64,000 nucleotides of DNA from Aculops lycopersici (Eukaryota > Arthropoda > Arachnida > Trombidiformes > Eriophyidae). The translations under genes and the position numbers were made by a program. Where the stretch lies: NCBI GenBank assembly GCA_015350385.1, contig WNKI01000002.1:6985500-7049499 (forward strand). Reading direction: 5' to 3'. This document shows positions 1-11,245 of this stretch, piece after piece (the first letter of the stretch is position 1; each line of letters starts with the position of its first letter). The notes under the pieces were generated by a model, which ran no database searches, was not told the DNA's origin, and worked only from the letters and a program-made list of their open reading frames with translations.

Positions 1-1985
1 GTGCCCGAGAAGTCTGGAGAAAAAACTTGCCTTGCTTTCGATCTTGTTCTCGCTGAGTTTCCCGTTGATCGAAGCATTAAGGCGACCAAGGGAGAAAGCA
101 GTGCAAAACATTAAGAGACGCCAGCTTACCGCCTGCCTGCTGCGGCCAAATCGAAGCTCGAGGTTCGGTGGTTGGCGCTTGCGGTTCAGTGGGTGTCTTA
201 GTTGAGTACACAGCAGTAGAGTCGGTCAGTTGGCCGGTCACTTTCACAGGTGATGCTGATTCTGCAAGCGGTTGCCTTGCCATGCATCGTTGGACTGAAA
301 ATTGATATCATTTGAACTTTTCACTTGGATTCCTCTTCTTTTAGTCTCCAATCATGCGACTTCCTCACTTGAGCAAAAGCAGCATTGTGTTTCACAGGTA
401 GCCGCGCCACGGCGGTGGCTTCTCACTCAAGTGGCAGCGACCTGTGGCATCTCGCCAAGCCAAAGCGAGAAAGAGGTGAGGTGAGGTGAGTGATGGAGTG
501 CGAGGTGCAAATGAGCTGATGTATGCCAGTGAGAGTGGTTTTTGTTTTCATTTACTCCAACTCCTCTTCTCTCTCTCTCTCTCCCCTAATGCAAAAGCAA
601 TGAGAGTTTCGGCTCCAAGTCGCCCACTCGTTCGCGATCGCTGCCACAGATACTGCTGCTACTGCTTCCACTACTTCTGCTGTCGAGCTTTAGGAATTGC
701 TACAGTTCAGAGAGAAGTTAGTGAAAAGCAATACCAACTAGAGAGCGAGACTTTGAATTGACTGACAATAAGCTGAAACTCTCACTCTAACTCTTGGAAC
801 TCACTAAATTAGCGCCTTTCTTTGAATAGACTCCAAGAATCGCTGTCGGGCGGCAGCTTGCCAGTTTGTGAGCATCGTGCGATCGTTAGGCGCGAAGCGT
901 CACACGGCAACAGGTTGCGGTTTCGCGCTGATGATGGCGGGGCCACTTGTTGCAAGTCGCCCACTCGGAATCGCCAACTACAGTCGGGTCTAGTAGTAAT
1001 GGTTTTAGTGATAGTAGTGTCCGATTCCACCGACCAGTTGGCCAGATTGACTTTGAACTCAACTTTGCTGACTAGAGCTCAAACTAAAAATTAGAGTGAA
1101 ACAAGAGCAAGCAGGAGAGCAACAATTGTATCATGATTTTGGAAACAATACATCTCTCATAACAGGTGTGAAATTGTTACTCTCGCTCGTTCGCTCCTTC
1201 TGATTCTTGAGCCTCTTAGCGAAAGCTCAGCTCAGTTAGCTTAAATTGGGTATTTATATCACGATGACTATGACTATGGCAACGATGGCGACGGCAAACG
1301 ATAAAAAGATTCAACACAGGTGAACTTGAAGTGGCTGCCAACCACAACAGCGAGCGAGAAGGCGAGCAATTAGTGCTGTTGTTGGCTAAAGAGTCGGCGA
1401 GTCAAGTTTAGTGAGCCATTTATGACACTTTGTCATCCTTTTAATCGAGAAATCAAAATAACGCCACCTGGAACAACAACCTATGACCTCTGGAGGCGAG
1501 CACTCATGAGAATTGGACCATGAGAGTGGCTTGCTTGCGGTGGCGCCGACTTCAAGGGTAAATCCTTCGAGTTTAAAGACAATTTGAGAAAGAAAGAGAG
1601 ACGTCGATGACGATCATGATCATGCTGATGATAAACAAAGACTATCACAATCACATCGCACGACTGCCGCTCACCTGTCTCATCAGGCCGGAGACTTTTA
1701 CTCTTGCGTTGGTCGTGGTGATTGCAGCCACCACTACCTTCGCCACCGCCGCCGCCATTAGCCGTTAAGGTGAGTGACAAGGGAGGGAGACAGACGTTAG
1801 CTCACCTGTTGACTGACATTGATTCGCGGCTGATCGGCGGAGGCGGCGGCGGTGGTGGCGGGGACGGCAACGGTGCCGCCGGTGGTTTTACCTGGCCGTT
1901 GGCATTTGCTGTCGCTTGGACTTGAAGTTGATAGATTTCTTTGGCGCCCAGGGCAACAAAGTGTCAAGCCAGCCCTCGCTAGCTG

Positions 1986-2035
1986 GCTCGCTTGCCAGCT
2001 CGCTCGCCAGCTCGCTCGCCAGCTCGCTCGCCAGA
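1986..2035. repeat. 12-bp tandem repeat
   Basis: About four head-to-tail copies of a 12-bp unit, CTCGCTCGCCAG, with the first copy diverged (CTTGCCAG). The repeat lies just upstream of a large CT/ACGT microsatellite and an N gap. Confidence 0.8.
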
Positions 2036-2070
2036 GAAGCGAAAGTGCGGAAACTCTCCTTTCCTTTCCT

Positions 2071-2237
2071 GTCTCTCTCTCTCTCTCTCTCTCTCNCTNC
2101 NCTCTCTCTCTCTNTNTCNNNNNNNNNNNNNNNNNNNNCGTCGTCGTCGTCGTCGTCGTCGTCCGCTACGTCGCGTACGTCGTCGTACGACGTCGTACGT
2201 ACGTACGTACGTACGTACGTACGTACGTACGTACGTA

Positions 2238-2320
<83 letters not shown>
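2071..2320. repeat. compound (CT)n / N gap / (CGT)n / (ACGT)n / (CT)n microsatellite
   Basis: A CT tract contains isolated Ns and then a run of 20 N (2119-2138). It is followed by a CGT trinucleotide run (about 2139-2162), an ACGT tetranucleotide run (about 2195-2239) and about 80 bp of pure CT (to 2320). The 20-N run looks like a fixed-size assembly gap, so true lengths are unknown. The same order of units recurs at 41,931-42,169. Confidence 0.85.
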
Positions 2321-2324
<4 letters not shown>

Positions 2325-4168
2325 ATCACTCTCGACGCGTCGCCCAAGTGATACTAAATCTCACTGTCTTCAATTTGAAAGGTTGTTGTCTGTTCAAAGC
2401 ATTCACCAAACTTGACAACTTTTGCACTGAGAGTCAGATGAATTGAATCGCATTTCATTGCAAAAAGTTGAATCCAAATGGAATTGAATGGATTGAATTG
2501 AATTACCATCAAACAAAGTGGTTGCTCGCATTAGCACTTCCCATGGCATCCCAACGAGTAGGATCCTGTCTCCTCGAACTTGGCAAGCAATCTCTAGTTT
2601 CAGAGTAGCTGGCACACTTGTTGCTGTTATCGTTGTCGTAGAGTCTGGCGTTCGGCAGCCAATCGGCCGGTCGGTGTCAAATGCAAATTTTGCACTTGCA
2701 ACAAGTTGCCGCCTGGTGATGGTCATAATCTTTCGCTGTCAATCCATCTTTTGGTCGGATATGAGCCAACATAGTTGCAATACTCTCAGCTCAGCTCAGC
2801 TCTTCTCTTCTCTTCCACCTCCCGCTCTAATAGAAGCTCGTGGTCGTGACATTTCTGACACACGATCAAGGGTATCAAGTCGACTCCATCGATAGCAAAG
2901 TACCTGGTGTTAAGCCAACGAGAGAGGAAGAAAGAGTTATTTCTCCATTATAATAGCGCACTTGAACTATTATGAAAAGGGCCAATCATAATTATCGCCT
3001 AGCCGTCAAGGAGTTGACTTGAGATGAGCTGAACTAATAACCAAACATTCTGACCGCAAACTTAACTTGTGTAAAGGCGCGAGTGATGAAATGAATGTTC
3101 AAATTTAGATGGACTTCGATATCTGGATCTCGAGTCGATTGATGATGAGCCAATTGCCTGACTTTCCAGGGGGCAGGCAGTTGATTTTTGCTAGCCACTT
3201 GTTGCTAATGCTGGAGGATCAGCTAAAAAGGTATCGCCGCCAGCCAGAGCAACCTGTTGGCTCTCACACCTGCAGCTTAATATGCCAGAACAGTCGCAAT
3301 GGCTCGATTGGCAGCTTGATTAGCAGGAAAGCAGAGCCGCGACACTAACCGACGAGCTGAAGAGAAACAGCAACAATAACAACGGCAACAAGTTGCCTAT
3401 CGATAGTGCGAGCACTTGTTGCTTTACTAGTCAACGTGTTGTTTGCTCGTCGTTTCAGATCTCAATCGTCGCTCAGGTCTTTAGTCTTGGTGTGGAGGAG
3501 TAATAACGACCGCAATCGATAGAACGATCCAATGGCAATGGTCGTCAATTACACGACCAGTAGCAATAGCGATACCAATTCTGATACCAGTCATTGCGAG
3601 CATCTTGCGTTGCGGTCGCCTAGTAGTTGCTAGACTCATTGATAAAAAGAAACGTAGCGAGCCATTGAAAGCTGAGGCAGGCACAGGCTACTTGTTGCCG
3701 ACTTATCATTTTTTCTACTCCATTCACTTGGCCAAAAAAGTACACCGGCCAAAAATCAATTCATTTCCAATCGGCTGTCTCGCTGCCATCCGATTGGAAA
3801 CGAGGAGAACCCAAATATACTGCGTTGTTTTGTTCCTCCCATTCCAATTCATTGCAATCAAGTTTAGTTTGTTTTGCTTTCAACTCAAGTAGAATCTTTG
3901 GAGGATATTGCACAATAGAGAGGGGAAAAAGTCAACCCGATAGCGAGAGGAGGACAAGTTCATTGCTTGCGCGCGAATCGATCTTGGCGCCCGTTGATCG
4001 ATTGCCCCCACGAGTCCAGTCAACTTTTCAATAAACAAAGAGATATTCTATTTGTGTCAAATGGAAGCCTGTGTTGCTTTATAAGGCCAATTGGCTAGTA
4101 AATTGGTAAACACTACAAGAATGAAATGAAATTTCACTCTCTCTATTTGTTATTCCCCTTTCGGTAGG

Positions 4169-4196
<28 letters not shown>
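4169..4196. repeat. (AT)n microsatellite
   Basis: Uninterrupted AT dinucleotide run of about 27 bp in the gene-poor block. Confidence 0.9.
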
Positions 4197-4203
<7 letters not shown>

Positions 4204-5492
4204 CAAGCTGTTGTTGTTGTTGTGTTTTTGTAGCGGACGCATTCATTACCGACTGTCCATTTGGCAAGCTCTCTAGCTGGCCGCTGCTAACTCTGATAAC
4301 TCGCACACATACACACCAAAGTGAAAGGAAACCTTGATAGTCAACTAAACTCTGGTGGTTTCGCCATAACTTTTCGACTTGATGGCCAATAGTGTTTAGT
4401 GTCGGTCGTGTCAGTTAGTCAGTTGCTGGATTTGGTTAGTTAGCTCGGGTTTAGAGTAAGGAGTTTAGAGTCCGAAGTCTGAAGAAGGGAAACTTTTTGG
4501 AATCTCTTGCCAACTATTTAATGGTTTTGATCGATTGATCAATTGGCCATCGGCTATTGCGGTTGCCCCTGTGGCTGGCTGGCTGGCTCGCTCGCTGGCT
4601 GGCTGATGGCCATTGACTCGTCACACTTGCGTTGGTTTGAGTTACTTGAAAGCTTGCTAGCCGATGGCAAGTCAACAGCGAGATAGTCATCACTAAGCAA
4701 ACGCAAGTGCCTCGGCCGCTACTCTCGCCGCCGCTGCCGCCACCGTCGGTCAGGCAAATGCAACAATGAAATGGAATGAGTGTTTTGTGGTTCCCAGTGT
4801 CGCGACCACGTTCACGTCCACCGCGACCTTTAGACCTTAAGTGAGAGTAAATGTATACAGAATACAAATTTTTGATTGGCCACAACCGATCACTTGTAAG
4901 TGAGCAAGTCGATCAAAGGCGAAAGTCAACAAACTGACTAACTTGTGACGGAGCTGGAAGAAAGACAAGAGCCGCCGGCGGTGGCTAAGGTTGTGGGAAA
5001 GCTAGCGGGAGAGTATCAATAATTATTTAAAATCAATAAAGAACAAGGTTGCCGCTTCCCACACTCAACTCCAAGCTCACACCTCGCCCTTGATTGCCAA
5101 TCGACGTTTGCCGCTTACGCAATTAGCTTGTTACCTGTTACTGTTGCTTTTGCTGCCGTTGGCCTTACCCCTTTGCGTTGGGTGGGCGCCAGTTTGCACC
5201 CGAGCGACAAGCGAGCGTGCATTTCGCGCGCACAAACGCGCTCGCCACACTCACAGGTAAATCCTTTGCCCCTCTCACCTTAACAATCGCTGCCACTAGA
5301 GCACCACTTGTTGCCGCACCCACAAACTCCTCTTCTTCCTTCAAGTGACTCTTGGTCACTCACAAAGGCTAAAGTGATCGACAAAAAGTGAAAGTAAAAG
5401 TGAGGAAAATCGATTGGCTCGTTCGTTGCGCATTTGAGCATAATGATTTGATGAGCTTCCTCCTACCTCCCCGACTTGCGCACTTTAGAAAC

Positions 5493-5521
5493 CACACACA
5501 CACACACACACACACACACAA
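5493..5521. repeat. (CA)n microsatellite
   Basis: Uninterrupted CA dinucleotide run of about 28 bp. Confidence 0.9.
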
Positions 5522-6136
5522 GGCGATCACTTGTAGATTTTGAAAATGTAAAATGCTTTTGTTAAACCAGGAGCACGAGCGGAGAGAAAAGGAGTCAAAG
5601 ATTACAGTCGGCGGTTGAGGTCTTTTTTGGGTAGAGCTTTTGCTAAGAAGTTGATTTGGTTGTGTGGTTTTAAGACAACAACTTTTATTTAATCCTATTT
5701 GCTTGCTCGATCGCTCGCTCGCTCTCGTTTGTCTCCCCGGTTGCCGTTGCAACTCGTTTGCCTTCCTGGTTCCGATTATTCAGAGCCGAAGAGAGCCAAC
5801 CAAGTAGCCGAGGCGAGCTAACGAAGAGTCACCTGGAAAATTATGCCGCTGCTCACCTTCAATGATTATTAACTCTCCCCTAAAACCGGTGTAAAAATTC
5901 ATCAATTGTAATAATAATAACTCTAATAATAAGCATGAATATATTTATAATGGGTCGAGGTGAGAATACTTGTTTGTTTGTTCGTTCGTTTTATCGCTTG
6001 CTTGCTTGCCTCTCGTTCAGTAAAAGAGGAAGGGGAATATGGATCAATCCTCGTGCCCGACGTTAGCCTGTTGTTCCGTATCAATTGCTTGGGAGGAGGG
6101 AAAGTGCATTGTATTGAATGCCGATTCTATCCGAGC

Positions 6137-6841
6137 TTACTTTTGCTTTTGCTTCTTCGAGGTCTGCTTCTTCGATGGTGACACACTCTTGGCCCCATCG
6201 CTTCCATGAAAAATGCTCGAGATAAACTGGCCACTCTTGTATAGGATGTGGGTAAAGATTCCGGTGGCCGCAAAGTACGCGATCCTTTGGTTGTTGTCCA
6301 TTGATTCTAGATACTTGTAAACATAGAATCCTGACTCAAATTTGATATAATGCAACCAGGCAGTATAACAGCCGGTGTACAGGAGGGTCAATAGAACTGC
6401 CGATTCTCGGTATTTGTGGTTGACAAGTATCAGTAACAAGAAGTTGATAGGAACAATGACGGTGTGGGATGCATGGTTCAACCAATCGGGATAATACTTG
6501 CTAGCCTCGGCGGGCAATATAAACTCACGGCCCTGTAGATGCCAAACTGCCCAAAATGAGTAGACCACAGTGCTGCCAACTGGGTAGGCGAGAGTCGTGA
6601 ACACCAAGTCCCTTGGCTTCTCGAGAAAGCGCAAAAAGTGGGCTAGAACATGGAGGATAGCGCTGAAGAATTGAATCAACAAACACTGATAGGTTAAATA
6701 CTTTAAGTGTCCATATTTGTGCAATGGAGCAGGTGTTATCTTGGCCATTCCCTTAATGTTGTCATCGTATTGCATGAAATATATTGAGTATCCAAAGATT
6801 GCGGTGGCCGCCAAGCTGACAAGCAGTGAGATGGCCGACAT
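6137..6841 (-). CDS. AIG1/ADTRP-family membrane hydrolase (FAR-17a/AIG1-like)
   Basis: The single-exon frame starts at ATG 6841 (MSAISLLVSL) and encodes 234 residues, the usual family length. The frame runs further upstream only through non-ATG codons. Several hydrophobic membrane segments are visible. AIG1 and ADTRP are multipass membrane threonine hydrolases that cleave fatty-acid esters of hydroxy fatty acids. The two catalytic positions appear conserved: Thr50 in YLTYQ (human FLTF) and His126 in LNHASHT (human LNHGMHT). The Lys-rich C terminus ends KQKQK, with Lys at -3 and -5, which fits a KxKxx COPI retrieval signal and suggests residence in the endoplasmic reticulum. The gene stands alone in gene-poor DNA. 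The family call is secure; the substrate is inferred from the family. Confidence 0.88.
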   Translation of the reverse strand: MSAISLLVSLAATAIFGYSIYFMQYDDNIKGMAKITPAPLHKYGHLKYLTYQCLLIQFFSAILHVLAHFLRFLEKPRDLVFTTLAYPVGSTVVYSFWAVWHLQGREFILPAEASKYYPDWLNHASHTVIVPINFLLLILVNHKYRESAVLLTLLYTGCYTAWLHYIKFESGFYVYKYLESMDNNQRIAYFAATGIFTHILYKSGQFISSIFHGSDGAKSVSPSKKQTSKKQKQK

Positions 6842-9391
6842 TTTCTTAGGATTATATCTTCTGGTTGCTATTAATAGGTTTTCCGATAAAAAGTTATAGT
6901 TTATCAAACTAATTGGATTTTGCTCTTGATGAAAACGTCAACTTGATTGTTATACTTGAGTTTAGTCTAATACAACGACATAATACTTATCTACCTGATG
7001 TAAGATGTAATAAGATTTTAATGGGGAGGAAATATACAAGTTGTATACGATGTCAGTGCGGCAGCATCACAATGGCGTGGCGCCGCGTTGGCGGCGGCCG
7101 CCGTCGAAGCCACTCGTCATTAGCCTGTGGATTCTGCCATTGACCGTCATTTCCATTGCCATCGCCATAGATACACCGTGCTGCGTGCGTTGCGTTTCGC
7201 GCGGCCCTCTTCGGCTCATTGCCTCCCCCTCGTCTCAAGTTCGATAAGTGCGAGCTTTCCGTACAGGCGGCCGGTCGAATTGGGTGCACATGCACTGTGT
7301 GCACTTGCTACAGTCGAAGAATTTTTATTTACAAAGCGATCGACGAATGAGCATCCAGGCGCCAGTCTTGAATTAGTGCAGAAGTCTATGGGATTCTATG
7401 GAACAATCTTAGCACTGGAGAAAGAGTCGCAAAAACAGATACACTTTTTCCGCTGAAATTTTGTAGAAAAGCTAGGTCATGTTTTGCGACGGATCGGCGC
7501 GAAGATTTACAAAATAAATTCACCGGTTGTCACGATGGTACCCCGTTGTGGCCACGTATTGCGGCGGCACTCAATTAGAGTCTAGACTCAACAAAGAGAT
7601 GACAAGAAGAGACAAATGGCCGACTGAAGAAGAGTGTGACACCGCCACGCCCGAGAAAAAACTTTCTCAAAGGTCAGGGGTGGTTGGCAAAGCAACTCGA
7701 GGAGCAGCTCTCTCTCTCTCTCTCCTTCTGCCTCTAAACTGCAAACAAGTTTGCCCGTCAACTTGGCGATGAAGGCAAGTGGCAATAATTGAATATATTG
7801 ACTTTATTATTAGACACGAGAGAGCCTCGGTTCACCACTCTTGGCCCGGTCACAATTTATGGGTTACAATTTATGAGTTTGGCTCGCGAATCGCAACCAC
7901 TTGTTTGCTGTTGTGTGATCGATCCTTTCGCCTAGTTTCAGTTACTGGCACCGAAATGGTGTCGCAGGTAACACTGACTCGCGCGCGAGTTGTCCGGTGA
8001 TTAGCGCGCGAGCGCGTGTTTATTTCCTCAACCCCTTGGAAATGGAGGAGTTTATGGTATATCAGTAATATGCTCGTTAATATTGGAATGGAATAGGGTG
8101 AGATGGAAAAGAAAGTAAACATAAATATCAATTTAAAACCAAGTCAAGTTTCGGTAGTAATAACACAGTTTCAGTGGCAAAAGTCTCTCCCATAACAAGT
8201 GGCCGTTAAACGTCCACTTGTTGCCCGTTCGCTTGTTGGCTCAATCGTGATGTAATTTCACTACTGACGTGAAGTAAACGAGTTAACTTTCTCCTCCAGA
8301 TTGACCACAAGTGTGGCGCCGAATGTTGTTTTACAATTTACAAATTATAACTTGCAAGTTTCAACTTGAACAAACTGTTTTGTTATCTATGAACTTGAAG
8401 TCGCCTAGTCCGAACCAACCAAAAGCAAGGCAGAAAGATCAACTTGTGATGGTGGTGTTAATGTTGTGCTCGACAGCGACACCACCACCACCACAACCAC
8501 AACCACAACCCAAACCGCCGCCGATTTGTTTTGTACATTGACTCTCTTGGTTACCGTCGGCCAACCAGCCAGCCAAGCAAGCAACTGTTCGAACGCCGAT
8601 GACCAGATCGTCTGCGTTTAGTCGATAAATCAATAATTGGCGGTAGCGGTGGCGGCAGCTCGTAACTCAAACTGCAGGTGGGCGCGCGACAGGCTAAAAG
8701 ACATAACATGATGATGCAACTTGGCCATCAGGTGGCCAGTTAAACAGCCAGCCGGCCAATCGGCCAGTGAAAGCTAGTAAAATGAGCATAACTGAGAGAA
8801 GGAGAGTTTGCGATAAAGAAGACAGAATAGATTGATGTTCACTCTTTCTGGTATCTCTCTGGTTTGCTCTTTTGCTTGGCACTCTAATTCTTGCCGCTTG
8901 TCCGTTTAGTCGCTCGCGTTGAACGCGAACCCGCCGCGAGTCCAGCAAACCATTTGTTTGATTAGCAATCACGTTCTCGTCGTCACCATCATCATCTTGC
9001 TCGCTCACTTTACCTGGCTACTTCACCTCATAACTAGCTAAATGTTTTATTATCATGATTATTATTATTATTATTATTATCATTATTATCGCCATCAATA
9101 CCACCAGGTAGCAAATCTGTGGTCGTTTGGTTAGCCGCTTTCCAGTTCAAAATGCTACCTCTCGCTTGTTTCCTATGCTCTTTCTCTGTTTCGCATTTCC
9201 TCGCATCTGTCGTTGGAAACTGGAACTTGGAAGTTGGAGTAGAGGATGTTTGGCGAGGAACCAGAAAACGAAGAAGAGGATTACGGACTAGAGGTAGTTG
9301 GGTGGGTGACAACAAGTTGCCATAGAGCAGTTTAAATTTGAGCAAAGCGCGTTTCTCGTAGGGCTAGGCCTACCTGTTTGCAAGCCAGCTA

Positions 9392-9419
9392 GACCAGACC
9401 AGACCAGACCAGACCAGAC
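9392..9419. repeat. (AGACC)n pentanucleotide repeat
   Basis: Five to six direct copies of AGACC. Confidence 0.85.
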
Positions 9420-11233
9420 GAGTTGTTCCGTTATACGCTATGATGGCACTAAAAGCGCGACAACGAATACGACGACGACAACCATTTCATTACTTGTGTT
9501 TTAGAAGCTCTAGTCCTGATTCGAACTTGCAAACGATCCTCGCATTCGTTTAGTTTGGCTAGCGTTGTGATCAGCGGCAACTCGTTGCTAGCTGTTACAG
9601 TTTTGTTCTCCTATCGCTCACATTTAACAACCATCCCACGAGCGACAATATCCAGCAACAGGTTGCACCGAGACACTCAATTGAGTGTTTATTGGTTTCT
9701 TTCAAGCGTCTTGGCATCGTGCAATTTTATTGGCTCTTGACTAACGCCACGAGAGTTTAGACTTGAAGTTAAACGAGAGCAACGAGTGCTGAGCAAATAG
9801 TTCACTTTGTTTCTCTCTTTCAGTTTTTCTCCTCGACTGTAGCTCAAAGTTTTAGTTGCTTTCTTGCTCGCCAGCTGGTTGACTGGCCGATGACGTCAAC
9901 GTTCATTATCATTATTATTATCATCATCTCGAGGAGGCGCCTGAGAAAAAGAATAGTCCTCTCTCTCTCAAGTTTTGTGCTTTTTCAGTTTCTGTTAATT
10001 GATAGCCTCTCTCGCTCGTTCATTGACTTGCCACATAAACTTGGTTGTTAGTGCAATCGAACTCGAGCCATGGGTTTTCGAGCGATCGATAGGAAAGAGG
10101 CGGCTTATTTGAGACTTTAAAGTGAGCAGCTGCACGCGAATTTCCTAGAAACAACAAAGCTCTTGTTTGAGTGAGCGAGTCGAGTTCTCAAGGTTGCGCA
10201 ATAGAAGTAACAAGAACAGCAGCAGCGGCAGAAAGAACAACAAGATAGCCAACTAGAGAGGAGCCACTATTTCATTCAGCTTTTCCAAACGATTAACGAC
10301 GAGCTGAGAAGCTTCAGCTCTCCCACTAACAGCGACGAGGGTGATTCTGCCGCCACCTGTCCTAAGGTGAATGCACTGTGACCGATGGCCACTTGTTGCA
10401 CTCTGCGCTGAGCAAAACACTGACGGGCTGCGCCGCACCACATCGCACAAACGATGGTAGGGGTCAGCCGATCACCATCGTCGACGATCGTCTTCATCTT
10501 CGTACAGCAGTCGTCGTCGTCGTCGTGTTCGTCGTTGGCTTAGCCTAAGGGCATTGCGCGCGCCGCGCGTCTCTTTGCAAGCTCACAACTCGCTCGCCAA
10601 CTTATCCCAGTTTACCTGGCAATCCCATCGCCGGAACCCGCCGCCCACCGGCCAATTCTATCTCCCTACTTAATATTTTCGTCGTGGACGAAGCGTCGTG
10701 AACCAACCAAGCGACCGATTTAGTCGACGCCGGCACCTCGTGGCCGCCCACTGAAGAGCAGCGACGCGCTCGCTTGCCACTTGTTGCATCAACCTCTGCC
10801 TCTTGGCATTAATCGTCGTTGTGATTCCAAACTCAATGCAAGCTCGCGCAACAGGTGAATGAATGTGCGCAAATCCTCTCATGCCGCAAAGACTACCACC
10901 ACTACTACCACTAGCAACCACTTCAATGAATGACAGGGAAACTTGTTATGGACTTGGCGCTGCGGTTAGTTTGGTGGCCAACAACGGAGATACAGAGCTG
11001 GAAGAAAAAAGAATAACAACATTCATTGAAACAACTCGCAGCCAGCGTACAGTAACGCAGCCACCTGTTGTGAGCAATAGGACTTGGGGTAAGCTGAGAA
11101 GCGCGTCGCCTGCAGAACCGCCACTAAGCTGCTCATTTCCTGAATAAACTTTTTACATTCAGTTTGTTGTTCAGCCAAATAAATGGGAAATGAGATGGAG
11201 GAGAAAGAAGGAGATGAAAAAGAAGCGCCAATA

Positions 11234-11245
11234 GGGGGGGGGGGG
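11234..11245. repeat. poly-G tract
   Basis: A run of about 12 G residues. The length is likely to be unreliable in the assembly. Confidence 0.8.

Larger units (their letters stand above)
1..6136. other. gene-poor left block, part 1
   Basis: I find no supportable gene here. Open frames are short, start mostly at non-ATG codons, and read as simple-sequence peptides. The stretch holds microsatellites, one N gap, and several copies of the 12-bp word GCAACARGTKGC, for example at 907-918, 942-953, 2698-2709, 3194-3205 and 3385-3396. CAGGTG/CACCTG E-box-like words are also frequent. It could be intergenic, or the intron of a gene whose exons lie outside the window. Confidence 0.6.

Noticed and set aside
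1852..2446. Long overlapping frames (119-187 codons) on both strands reading poly-SL, poly-RE and poly-VRTY
   Set aside because: They are translations of CT and ACGT microsatellites and run through N bases in all frames.
9491..9530. GATTCGAAC resembling a reverse-strand tRNA B box
   Set aside because: No T-stem pairing, A box or acceptor stem could be found around it.
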